Origin: Frigoribacterium sp. ACAM 257
GTDB lineage: Bacteria; Actinomycetota; Actinomycetes; Actinomycetales; Microbacteriaceae
Assembly (NCBI RefSeq): GCF_007954365.1
Contig: NZ_VOLO01000001.1
Location: 930,001-994,000 of the forward strand
DNA: 64,000 bases
Reading direction: 5' to 3'
Both the position numbers and the translations under genes were made by a program. Below are positions 56,612-64,000 of this stretch, piece after piece. The notes under the pieces are model-generated. The model worked only from the letters and a program-made list of their open reading frames with translations, was not told the origin of the DNA and did not search any database. Positions within the stretch are counted from its first letter, which is position 1, and every line of letters begins with the position of its first letter.

Positions 56612-57619
56612 TTGCGCCTCGTCTTCGCCGGCAGCCCGTCGGCCGCCGTCCCGTCCCTGACCGCCCTCGCCGCGAGCGAGCACGAGGTGGTCGCCGTCGT
56701 CACCCGCGACGACACGCCGCAGGGCCGTCGCCGTGTCCTCACCGCGACCCCGGTCGCCCTCGAGGCCGAGCGCCTCGGGCTGTCGGTCGTCAAGACGCGG
56801 AGGATCACCGAGGACGTGGCCGAGCGGATCGCCGCCCTCGACGCCGACCTCGGGGTCGTGGTCGCCTTCGGTGCCCTGCTCCGCGAGCCCGTCCTCTCCG
56901 CGCCCCGGCTCGGCTGGGTCAACCTGCACTTCTCCCTGCTCCCGCGCTGGCGCGGGGCTGCTCCCGTGCAGCGAGCGCTGATGGCGGGCGACGAGACCAC
57001 GGGCGCCGTGGTGTTCCAGCTCGTGCCCGAGCTCGACGCCGGCGACCTGCTCGGCACCCTCGAACGTCCCCTCGACGGCACGGAGACCGCCGGCGCCCTG
57101 CTCGACGAGCTCGCCGCGAGCGGTGCGGACCTCCTCGGCGACGTCGTCGACCGGCTCGCCGCGGGCACGGCCGGGGCGGTCGTCCAGGTCGGCGAGGTGA
57201 CCCTCGCCCCCAAGCTCGTGCTCGACGACGGCGCGCTCGACCTCTCGCTCCCGGCGACCCAGGTGGTCGACCGCTGGCGGGGCACCACGCCCGAGCCCGG
57301 CGCCCACCTGCCGCTCGGCGACGCCCGGCTCAAGGTGCTCGAGCTCCGCGCCGCGGACGTCGACGACGCAGCCGACGGCGACGACGCGGCGGGCCGGGAG
57401 CCGCTCGCACCGGGGCGGATCTCGCTCCGGGGCCGCCGCCTCCTGGTGGGCACGGGGAGCGCACCGCTCGAGCTCGTCCGCGTCCAGCCGCCCGGCAAGA
57501 AGCCGATGGCCGGAGCCGACTGGAGCCGCGGCCTGCCGTCGACCGACGACGTCCTGCTGACCGCGACCCACACGACCGCCACCACCCCCGCCACGACCGA
57601 CGAGGAGGCCCCCACGTGA
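56612..57619 (+). CDS. fmt: Methionyl-tRNA formyltransferase
   Basis: The start is TTG at 56612, after AGGA, giving 335 residues with the family start [19 protein letters not shown]. The catalytic motif [20 protein letters not shown] has the essential Asn/His and the SLLP loop (Asp follows in ELDAGDLL). A C-terminal OB-like domain follows. The stretch [12 protein letters not shown] at about 250 is an acidic insert. It formylates initiator Met-tRNA. A TACACT hexamer inside priA (56552-56557) could be an internal promoter. Confidence 0.94.
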   Translation: MRLVFAGSPSAAVPSLTALAASEHEVVAVVTRDDTPQGRRRVLTATPVALEAERLGLSVVKTRRITEDVAERIAALDADLGVVVAFGALLREPVLSAPRLGWVNLHFSLLPRWRGAAPVQRALMAGDETTGAVVFQLVPELDAGDLLGTLERPLDGTETAGALLDELAASGADLLGDVVDRLAAGTAGAVVQVGEVTLAPKLVLDDGALDLSLPATQVVDRWRGTTPEPGAHLPLGDARLKVLELRAADVDDAADGDDAAGREPLAPGRISLRGRRLLVGTGSAPLELVRVQPPGKKPMAGADWSRGLPSTDDVLLTATHTTATTPATTDEEAPT

Positions 57620-58977
57620 GCCGAGTCCAGCCCGCCCGCCAGGTCGCCCTCGACGTGCTGCGCGCCGTGGCCGACGACGACGCCTACGCCAACCTGCTGC
57701 TGCCCGCCCGCATCGCCCGGGCCGGCCTCGACGCGCAGGACGCGGCCCTCGCGACCGAGCTCACCTACGGCACGCTCCGCATGTCGGGCTACTACGACCG
57801 CGTGGTCGCCCTCGCCGCCCGGCGCCCGGCCGACGCGATCGACCCGGCGCTGCTCGACGTGCTCCGGCTCGGCGTGCACCAGCTGCTGTCGACCCGAGTC
57901 GCGGCCCACGCGGCCGTCGACGAGTCGGTGGAGCTCGCCCGCCAGGTCGGGAGCCGCGCCGGCACCGGCTTCGTCAACGGCGTCCTCCGGACGGTCGGCC
58001 GGTCGACGCCCGACGAGTGGCGCGAGCGCGTGCTCGCCGCGACGACCAGCGACGACGACCGGCTCGCCGCCGAGTGGTCGCACCCGGTGTGGGTCATCCG
58101 CGCCCTGCGCCGATCGCTCGCGGCCGAGGGCCGTCAGGACGAGCTCGTCGACCTGCTCGCCGCGGACAACGTGCCGCCCAGGGTCAGCCTCGTCGCCCTG
58201 CCGGGGCTCGCCGAGCCGTCCGAGCTCGGCGGCGACGACGCGCTGCTCTCGCCGCTCGCGCGTGTCAGCGCCGGGGGAGACCCCGCGCAGCAACCCGTCG
58301 TGAGCGCCGGTCGCGCCCGCGTCCAGGACGAGGGCTCGCAGCTGGCGGCCCTGCTCCTCAGCCGTCACCACGACGTCGTGCCGGGCGAGCGCTGGCTCGA
58401 CATGTGCGCAGGCCCCGGCGGCAAGGCTGCCCTGCTGGCCGCCGAGGCAGCCAGGCTCGGAGCGCAGCTCGTCGCCAACGAGCTCGTCCCGGCCCGCGCG
58501 GGCCTCGTGCGCCAGGCCCTCGCGGTCGTCCCCGGGGACGTCGACGTCCGCGAGGGCGACGCCGTCCGCTTCGGCGTCGACGAGCCCGGCGGCTACCAGC
58601 GCATCCTGCTCGACGCGCCGTGCACCGGCCTGGGCGCCCTCCGCCGTCGACCCGAGGCTCGCTGGCGCAAGCAGCCCGCAGACGTGGGCGAGCTCACACG
58701 CCTCCAGGCCGACCTCTTCGCCAGCGCCCTCGACGCTCTCGCGCCGGGCGGGCTGCTCGCCTACGTCACGTGCTCGCCGCACCTCGCCGAGACGCGTGCG
58801 ATCGTCGAGTCCGGGCTGCGTCGCCGCGACGACGTCGAGCTGCTCGACGGTCCCGAGGCGGTCGCCCGTGTCGCCGTGGGCGAGGTCGACCTCGCCTCCG
58901 GGCCCTACGTCCAGCTCTGGCCGCACCGCCAGGGCACGGACGCCATGTTCGTCGCCCTCGTGCAAAAGCGAGACTGA
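57616..58977 (+). CDS. rsmB: 16S rRNA m5C967 methyltransferase-like protein
   Basis: GTG at 57616 overlaps the fmt stop, giving 453 residues. The N-terminal 140 residues form a NusB-like RNA-binding domain ([19 protein letters not shown]). The methyltransferase has the SAM motif [13 protein letters not shown], motif [20 protein letters not shown] with one catalytic Cys and motif [13 protein letters not shown] with the other. It methylates cytosine in 16S rRNA. The order priA-fmt-rsmB-rpe is conserved in actinobacteria. Confidence 0.93.
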   Translation: MSRVQPARQVALDVLRAVADDDAYANLLLPARIARAGLDAQDAALATELTYGTLRMSGYYDRVVALAARRPADAIDPALLDVLRLGVHQLLSTRVAAHAAVDESVELARQVGSRAGTGFVNGVLRTVGRSTPDEWRERVLAATTSDDDRLAAEWSHPVWVIRALRRSLAAEGRQDELVDLLAADNVPPRVSLVALPGLAEPSELGGDDALLSPLARVSAGGDPAQQPVVSAGRARVQDEGSQLAALLLSRHHDVVPGERWLDMCAGPGGKAALLAAEAARLGAQLVANELVPARAGLVRQALAVVPGDVDVREGDAVRFGVDEPGGYQRILLDAPCTGLGALRRRPEARWRKQPADVGELTRLQADLFASALDALAPGGLLAYVTCSPHLAETRAIVESGLRRRDDVELLDGPEAVARVAVGEVDLASGPYVQLWPHRQGTDAMFVALVQKRD

Positions 58978-59016
58978 GGCAGGAGACCGCCTGGGGCCGA
59001 GGAGGCGCGTCGCCGG

Positions 59017-59022
59017 TAAGCT
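59017..59022 (+). promoter_or_regulatory. -10 of rpe, consistent with leaderless mRNA
   Basis: TAAGCT ends six bases before the rpe GTG, with no Shine-Dalgarno in between. Confidence 0.45.
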
Positions 59023-59028
59023 CGTCCG

Positions 59029-59694
59029 GTGTCCGTTCGCATCAGCCCCAGCATCCTCTCGGCCGACTTCGCCAACCTCGAGCGAGACCTTGGCCGGATC
59101 TCCGACGCGGACCTCGTCCACGTCGACGTGATGGACGGGCACTTCGTGCCGAACCTCACCCTCGGCCTGCCGGTCGTCGAGCGACTCCAGCAGGTCAGCC
59201 CGGTGCCGCTCGACGTCCACCTCATGGTCGAGGACGCCGACCGCTGGGCGCCCCGCTACGCCGAGCTCGGCGCGTTCTCGGTCACGTTCTCGGTCGAGGC
59301 GGCTGCCGACCCCGTGGCGACCGCACGGGCGATCCGCAGCAACGGGGCCCGCGCCTCCGTCGCCCTCAAGCCGGGAACCGACGTCGAGCCGTACCTGCAG
59401 AGCCTCGACGAGTGGGACATGATCCTGGTCATGACGGTCGAGCCGGGCTTCGGCGGGCAGTCGTTCATGCCCGAGACGATGCCCAAGCTGGCTCGTGCTC
59501 GCGACGCGGTCCGCGCCTCCGGCCTGGACGTCTGGCTCGAGGTCGACGGCGGCATCGGCCTCGACACGATCGTGACGGCCGTCGAGAACGGTGCCGACAC
59601 GGTCGTGGCCGGGTCCGCCGTCTATGGCGGCGAGCCCGCCGAGCGCATCGCCGCGCTGAGGGCGGCCGCGGCGACGGTAGCCTTGTCGTCGTGA
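59029..59694 (+). CDS. rpe: Ribulose-phosphate 3-epimerase
   Basis: GTG at 59029 gives 221 residues. Signatures are [36 protein letters not shown], the LHLMVED-type loop and [13 protein letters not shown]; the metal-binding His and Asp residues are present. It interconverts ribulose and xylulose 5-phosphates. hisE overlaps its stop by four bases, linking pentose phosphate to histidine synthesis. Confidence 0.96.
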   Translation: MSVRISPSILSADFANLERDLGRISDADLVHVDVMDGHFVPNLTLGLPVVERLQQVSPVPLDVHLMVEDADRWAPRYAELGAFSVTFSVEAAADPVATARAIRSNGARASVALKPGTDVEPYLQSLDEWDMILVMTVEPGFGGQSFMPETMPKLARARDAVRASGLDVWLEVDGGIGLDTIVTAVENGADTVVAGSAVYGGEPAERIAALRAAAATVALSS

Positions 59695-59954
59695 AGTCCT
59701 TCGACCAGCTGTTCTCCGAGCTCAGCGACAAGGCCCGTGACCGTCCCGAGGGCAGCGGAACCGTCGCCGAGCTCGACGCCGGCGTCCACCAGATCGGCAA
59801 GAAGATCGTCGAGGAGGCCGCCGAGGTGTGGATGGCCGCCGAGTACGAGGGCGACGTCGCCACGGCAGAAGAGATCTCGCAGCTGATCTACCACGTGCAG
59901 GTGCTGATGATCGCCAAGGGCCTGACGCCTGACGACGTGTGGCGACATCTCTGA
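59691..59954 (+). CDS. hisE: Phosphoribosyl-ATP diphosphatase
   Basis: GTG at 59691 overlaps the rpe stop and gives 87 residues. The MazG-like all-alpha core [18 protein letters not shown] contains the metal-binding Glu residues, followed by [18 protein letters not shown]. It removes pyrophosphate from PR-ATP. TAGCCT (59678-59683) seven bases before the GTG may give a leaderless message. hisG follows after 67 bases. Confidence 0.95.
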   Translation: MKSFDQLFSELSDKARDRPEGSGTVAELDAGVHQIGKKIVEEAAEVWMAAEYEGDVATAEEISQLIYHVQVLMIAKGLTPDDVWRHL

Positions 59955-60021
59955 GCCCGTCCCCACCACCTCACGACGTGACGCCGCCGACCCGCGGCCC
60001 CAGAACGGACAGCTCACCATC

Positions 60022-60861
60022 ATGCTCCGCGTAGCAGTGCCCAACAAGGGCTCCCTCAGCGAGACCGCCAGCCAGATGCTCCACGAGGCCGGCTACCAGG
60101 GTCGCCGCGACCCGAAGTCGCTCTACCAGGCCGACGAGCGCAACGGCGTCGAGTTCTTCTACCTCCGCCCGCGCGACATCGCTACCTACGTCGGCCAGGG
60201 CGCTCTCGACGTCGGCATCACCGGCCGCGACCTGCTGCTCGACTCCGGCTCGACCGCCGGCGAGATCGCGCCCCTCGACTTCGCCTCCTCGACCTTCCGC
60301 TTCGCCGGCCCGGCCGGGCGCTTCCGCGAACTGGCCGACCTCGAGGGCCTCCGCGTCGCGACGAGCTACGTCGGCCTCGTCGGCGCGTTCCTCCGCGACG
60401 CCGGGGTCACGGCCCAGCTCGTGGGCCTCGACGGCGCCGTCGAGAGCGCCGTCAAGCTCGGCGTGGCCGACGCGATCGCCGACGTCGTCGAGACGGGCAC
60501 GACCCTCCGCGCCGCAGGCCTCGAGGTCTTCGGGCCGGTCATCCTGCAGTCGACCGCCGTCCTGATCGCCTCCGACGCGCAGGCCGCGGGCATCGACGTC
60601 CTGCACCGTCGCCTCCAGGGCGTCCTCGTCGCGCGACGCTACGTGATGATGGACTACGACGTGCCGGTGTCGGCCCTCGACGCGGCGACCGCCGTCACTC
60701 CGGGCATGGAGTCGCCGACGGTGGCGCCCCTGCACGACGCCGACTGGGCCGCCGTCCGCGTGATGGTGCCGCGCGGCGACACCAACCAGGTGATGGACGC
60801 CCTGTACGACCTGGGCGCCCGGGCCATCCTCGTGAGCCCGATCCACGCCGCGAGGCTCTGA
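60022..60861 (+). CDS. hisG: ATP phosphoribosyltransferase, long form
   Basis: ATG at 60022 gives 279 residues, the long form that carries its own regulatory domain. The N-terminal catalytic part starts [19 protein letters not shown] and contains the PRPP loop in [17 protein letters not shown]. The C-terminal 75 residues ([22 protein letters not shown]) form the ACT-like histidine-feedback domain. It catalyses the first step of histidine synthesis. No HisZ is needed for this form. Confidence 0.96.
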   Translation: MLRVAVPNKGSLSETASQMLHEAGYQGRRDPKSLYQADERNGVEFFYLRPRDIATYVGQGALDVGITGRDLLLDSGSTAGEIAPLDFASSTFRFAGPAGRFRELADLEGLRVATSYVGLVGAFLRDAGVTAQLVGLDGAVESAVKLGVADAIADVVETGTTLRAAGLEVFGPVILQSTAVLIASDAQAAGIDVLHRRLQGVLVARRYVMMDYDVPVSALDAATAVTPGMESPTVAPLHDADWAAVRVMVPRGDTNQVMDALYDLGARAILVSPIHAARL

Positions 60862-60863
60862 CC

Positions 60864-61640
60864 GTGACGGCCGCCGATCCGTCCCTCGCGGTCCGCGTCG
60901 TCCCCTGCCTCGACGTCGCCGCCGGGCGCGTCGTCAAGGGCGTCAACTTCCTCGACCTGCGCGACGCGGGCGACCCCGTCGAGCTCGCCCGCACCTACTA
61001 CGAGCAGGGCGCCGACGAGATCACGTTCCTCGACGTCACCGCGACCGTCGACGACCGGGCGACCACCTACGACGTCGTGCGGGCTACCGCCGAGCAGGTC
61101 TTCATCCCGCTGACCGTCGGCGGGGGAGTCCGCTCCACCGACGACGTCGCGCGCCTCCAGGCGGCGGGTGCGGACAAGATCGGCGTCAACAGCGCGGCGA
61201 TCGCCCGCCCTGCGCTCGTCGGCGAGATCGCCGACCGCTTCGGCGCTCAGTGCGTCGTCCTCTCGCTCGACGTCAAGCGGTCTGCGCGCATGCCCTCCGG
61301 CTTCGTCGTGACGACCCACGGCGGCCGCACCGAGACCGACATCGACGCCGTGGCCTGGGCACGCGAGGCCATCGAGCGCGGTGCGGGCGAGCTGCTCGTC
61401 AACAGCATCGACGCCGACGGCACGAAACAGGGCTTCGACCTCGAGCTGGTGGCCCTGATGCGGTCGAACAGCCGTGTGCCGGTCATCGCGTCGGGCGGGG
61501 CCGGTGCTCTCGAGCACTTCGCCCCCGCCGTGGCCGCCGGCGCCGACGCCGTGCTCGCCGCCTCCGTGTTCCACAACCGCGAGCTGACCGTCGGCGACGT
61601 GAAGCGCGAGCTGGCGGCCTCCGGCGCCGTCGTCCGATGA
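60864..61640 (+). CDS. hisF: Imidazole glycerol phosphate synthase cyclase subunit
   Basis: GTG at 60864 gives 258 residues of a TIM barrel. Catalytic Asp residues sit in [18 protein letters not shown] and [15 protein letters not shown]. It combines PRFAR with ammonia from HisH to form imidazole glycerol phosphate and AICAR. HisH and HisA are not in the window. It starts two bases after hisG and is coupled to hisI. Confidence 0.97.
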   Translation: MTAADPSLAVRVVPCLDVAAGRVVKGVNFLDLRDAGDPVELARTYYEQGADEITFLDVTATVDDRATTYDVVRATAEQVFIPLTVGGGVRSTDDVARLQAAGADKIGVNSAAIARPALVGEIADRFGAQCVVLSLDVKRSARMPSGFVVTTHGGRTETDIDAVAWAREAIERGAGELLVNSIDADGTKQGFDLELVALMRSNSRVPVIASGGAGALEHFAPAVAAGADAVLAASVFHNRELTVGDVKRELAASGAVVR

Positions 61641-61654
61641 CACCGGGAGTCCCC

Positions 61655-62101
61655 ATGACCCACCAGACAGCGCCCGACGAGGCCCTCACCCGCGAGACCG
61701 TCGGGCCGGTCGTGGCGCGCGCCCGCTTCGACGCGAGCGGCCTCCTGCCCGCGATCATCCAGGACGCGGGCTCGAGAGACGTGCTGATGATGGGCTGGAT
61801 GGACGAGGAGGCGCTGCGCCGCACCCTGACCGAGGGTCGCGTGACCTTCTGGTCGCGCTCCCGGCAGGAGTACTGGCGCAAGGGCGACACCTCCGGCCAC
61901 GCCCAGTTCGTCCGCGCGGCCGCCCTCGACTGCGACGACGACGCCCTGCTCGTGACAGTCGAGCAGATCGGCGCCGCGTGCCACACCGGTGCGCACTCGT
62001 GCTTCGACGTCGACCCGCTCAGCCCGGCCACCGCCTCCTCGACGGACGCGTGCACCGACGGTGCCGACCGGGACGACGCAGGGGAGGCCGACCGTGGCTG
62101 A
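61655..62101 (+). CDS. hisI: Phosphoribosyl-AMP cyclohydrolase
   Basis: I use ATG at 61655, six bases after GGGAG; an in-frame ATG at 61637 overlapping the hisF stop would add six residues. It gives 148 residues. Key motifs are DVLMMGWMDEEALRRT, FWSRSRQEYWRKG, the metal-binding LDCDDDALLVT and the zinc cysteines in ACHTGAHSCF. It opens the purine ring of PR-AMP. The C-terminal 30 residues are acidic and non-conserved. Its end overlaps the trpE start. Confidence 0.95.
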   Translation: MTHQTAPDEALTRETVGPVVARARFDASGLLPAIIQDAGSRDVLMMGWMDEEALRRTLTEGRVTFWSRSRQEYWRKGDTSGHAQFVRAAALDCDDDALLVTVEQIGAACHTGAHSCFDVDPLSPATASSTDACTDGADRDDAGEADRG

Positions 62102-63617
62102 GCGCTCGTCGACCACGCGCGCCGCCTTCGACGGGCTGCTCGACGGCCACCGCGTGGTCCCCGTGGTCCGCGACCTCTTCGCGGACGGCGAGACGCCGGT
62201 GGGCATCTACCGCAAGCTCGCCGCCGGCCGTCCCGGCACGTTCCTCCTCGAGTCCGCCGGCCAGGGCGGCATCTGGTCGCGCTGGTCGTTCGTCGGCGTC
62301 TCGTCGTTCGGCGTGCTGACGACGCACGACGGCGAGGTCCGCTGGCTCGCGCACGGGCTCGACGCCGAGCGTGCCCTCGGCGGCGCGACCGGTCGGCCGC
62401 TCGAGGTGCTGTCCGCACTGCACGAGCGCTGGGCCACGCCGCGCATCCCCGACCTCCCGCCGCTCACGGGCGGCCTGGTCGGCTTCGTCGGCTGGGAGGC
62501 GGTCCGCGAGCTGGAACACCTCCCCGACGTGCCGCCGGCCGACTTCACCGTCCCGTCACAGGCGCTGAGCTTCGTCTCCGAGCTCGTCGCGCTCGACCAC
62601 CGCACCGGTGCCGTGATGCTGATCGCGACGGTCCTCAACGACGGCGTCGACGACTCGGACAGTCTCTGGGCCGATGCGCAGTCCCGTCTCGACCGCCTCC
62701 AGTCGGGCCTGGCGGCACCGAGCGAGACCTACCTCTCCGACGTCGACCTGGGCGTCCAGCCCTCACCGGTCGACCGGACGCCCCGGGCGGAGTACGCCGA
62801 GGCGATCGAGCGCTCGAAGCAGTTCATCGTCGACGGCGACGTGTTCCAGGTCGTCGTCTCGCAGCGTTTCGACCACGAACTGAGCGCCGACGCCCTCGAC
62901 GTCTACCGGGTGCTGCGCACCCTCAACCCGAGCCCGTACATGTACCTCGTCAGCCTCGAGGACGCCACGGGCGAGCCCTACCAGATCGTCGGCTCGTCGC
63001 CGGAGGCGCTGGTCAAGGTCGACGGACGGCGCGCCTTCACCCACCCCATCGCCGGGTCGGCCCCCCGCGGCGCGACGCCGGAGGAAGACGGCGCACACGC
63101 CGAGCGCCTTCTCGGCGACGAGAAAGAGAGGGCCGAGCACCTCATGCTCGTCGACCTGGCCCGGAACGACCTGCTGAAGGTCTGCACGCCCGGCACCGTC
63201 GAGGTGACCGAGTTCATGCAGGTCGAGCGCTTCAGCCACATCATGCACCTCGTCTCGAGCGTCGAGGGCGATCTCGCCCCGGGCCGGAACGCCATCGACG
63301 CCTTCCGCGCGACGTTCCCCGCCGGTACGCTCTCGGGCGCGCCGAAGCCGCGCGCCCTCGAGATCATCGACGAGCTCGAGCCCGCCCAGCGCGGCGTCTA
63401 CGGAGGCGTCGTCGGCTACTTCGACTTCGCCGGCTCGGCCGACGTCGCGATCGCCATCCGCACGGTCCTCCTGCAGGGCGGCGTCGCCCGCGTCCAGGCC
63501 GGTGCCGGCCTCGTCGCCGACAGCGACCCGGACGCCGAGGCACAGGAGGCGCGCAACAAGGCCGCTGCCCCCCTCCGCGCCGTCGCCGTGGCCAACGCCA
63601 TGACGAGGCTCCGCTGA
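62094..63617 (+). CDS. trpE: Anthranilate synthase component I
   Basis: GTG at 62094, eight bases inside the end of hisI and after GGGGAGG, gives 507 residues. The N-terminal tryptophan-binding motif LLES is present near residue 48. The chorismate-binding half has NPSPYMYLV, VGSSPEALVKV, PIAGSAPRG, the active-site EKERAEHLMLVDLARNDL and GTLSGAPKPRAL. It makes anthranilate from chorismate with glutamine from TrpG, which is not in the window. It opens the tryptophan operon directly behind hisI. Confidence 0.97.
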   Translation: MAERSSTTRAAFDGLLDGHRVVPVVRDLFADGETPVGIYRKLAAGRPGTFLLESAGQGGIWSRWSFVGVSSFGVLTTHDGEVRWLAHGLDAERALGGATGRPLEVLSALHERWATPRIPDLPPLTGGLVGFVGWEAVRELEHLPDVPPADFTVPSQALSFVSELVALDHRTGAVMLIATVLNDGVDDSDSLWADAQSRLDRLQSGLAAPSETYLSDVDLGVQPSPVDRTPRAEYAEAIERSKQFIVDGDVFQVVVSQRFDHELSADALDVYRVLRTLNPSPYMYLVSLEDATGEPYQIVGSSPEALVKVDGRRAFTHPIAGSAPRGATPEEDGAHAERLLGDEKERAEHLMLVDLARNDLLKVCTPGTVEVTEFMQVERFSHIMHLVSSVEGDLAPGRNAIDAFRATFPAGTLSGAPKPRALEIIDELEPAQRGVYGGVVGYFDFAGSADVAIAIRTVLLQGGVARVQAGAGLVADSDPDAEAQEARNKAAAPLRAVAVANAMTRLR

Positions 63618-64000
63618 TGGCGCCCCGGCGGCTCAAGCTCGTCACGATCCTCGTCGGGGTCCTCCTCGCCGGCGTCGGCCTGCTCACCTGGACGCAGCCG
63701 TGGTTCGGCGTCGTCGTGGAGTCCCCGCAGAGCGGGCAGCTCGACCTGACCGCGGCCGGCGACGTCGCCGGGTCGCCCGTGTCCGCGCTCTCCCTGGCCG
63801 CCCTGGCCCTCGTGGGCGCCCTCACGATCGCGGGGCGCGTCTTCCGGGTCGTCCTCGGGCTGCTGCAGGTCGCGCTCGGAGCCAGCATCGCCGTGACGGC
63901 GGGCACCGCGCTCTCCGACCCGGTCCGCGCCTCCGGCAGCGTCGTCACCGACGCCACCGGCGTCGACGGCCAGGACAGCCTGCGCGCGCTCGTCTCGTCG
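63617..64000 (+). CDS. Trp biosynthesis-associated membrane protein, 5' part
   Basis: The ATG at 63617 overlaps the trpE stop, and the gene runs off the window end after 128 codons. It starts with a hydrophobic helix (LKLVTILVGVLLAGVGLLTW) followed by the family tag TWTQPWF, and a second and third helix at about 57-100. This is the Trp_oprn_chp-type protein found between trpE and trpC in many actinobacteria, of unknown function. Confidence 0.88.
   Translation, partial: MAPRRLKLVTILVGVLLAGVGLLTWTQPWFGVVVESPQSGQLDLTAAGDVAGSPVSALSLAALALVGALTIAGRVFRVVLGLLQVALGASIAVTAGTALSDPVRASGSVVTDATGVDGQDSLRALVSS

Noticed and set aside
61989-62093. Extended N-terminus of trpE
   Set aside because: The upstream part of the frame overlaps hisI coding sequence and has no ribosome site; the GTG at 62094 follows GGGGAGG.

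Overview
The window is 64 kb of compact, very GC-rich chromosome. Gene order, frequent GTG starts, 4-base stop/start overlaps, Shine-Dalgarno-free starts and an mIHF-like domain point to an actinobacterium. Microbacteriaceae is my best guess, and the genus is not determinable from what I can see. No rRNA, tRNA, CRISPR array, phage, transposase or integron was recognised. No stretch longer than 300 bases lacks a gene.

Left part (1-16.8 kb), accessory and nutrient genes. It starts with a partial unknown gene and a strong terminator. A complete four-gene PotABCD-like ABC importer (827-4819) follows, then a small unknown protein, a DUF817 membrane protein, a displaced coaBC and an NRDE/TANGO2-like protein. 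A polar-amino-acid ABC importer (8428-10772) converges on a three-gene minus-strand operon: a MetE-like methyltransferase, an O-acetylhomoserine sulfhydrylase (MetY type) and an NtaA/DmoA-type flavin monooxygenase. Divergent from that operon is sufS-sufU. This 8.4-16.7 kb block looks like a sulfur-acquisition neighbourhood.

Middle part (16.8-43 kb), conserved housekeeping. The order is thrS-HIT; pdxS-pdxT; yebC-ruvC-ruvA-ruvB; yajC-secD-secF-rhodanese; rel. Then come minus-strand genes for a lone AbiEi-like protein, a DUF349 protein and a peptidyl-prolyl isomerase. After these come rarA, rpsD with a long leader, a small membrane protein, alaS-ruvX-mltG-aroK-aroB and efp-nusB. Compared with the mycobacterial order, three blocks are contracted: pgsA/acyltransferase/pimA after HIT, aroE/aroC before aroK, and coaBC between rpoZ and metK (coaBC is here at 6.1-7.5 kb instead).

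Right part (43-64 kb), biosynthetic operons. A PyrR-box-controlled operon makes UMP: pyrR-pyrB-pyrC-(membrane protein)-carA-carB-pyrF. It runs directly into a gene fusing an mIHF-like domain to guanylate kinase. Next come rpoZ, metK with a structured leader, a helicase-dead type PriA, fmt, rsmB and rpe, then hisE-hisG-hisF-hisI leading into trpE and a truncated Trp-associated membrane protein.

I did not find an obviously new defence or mobile system. The best candidates for new biology are the flavin monooxygenase/MetY/MetE-like operon, the rpsD and metK leaders, the mIHF-Gmk fusion, and the recurring promoters placed 6-9 bases before start codons (leaderless mRNAs).
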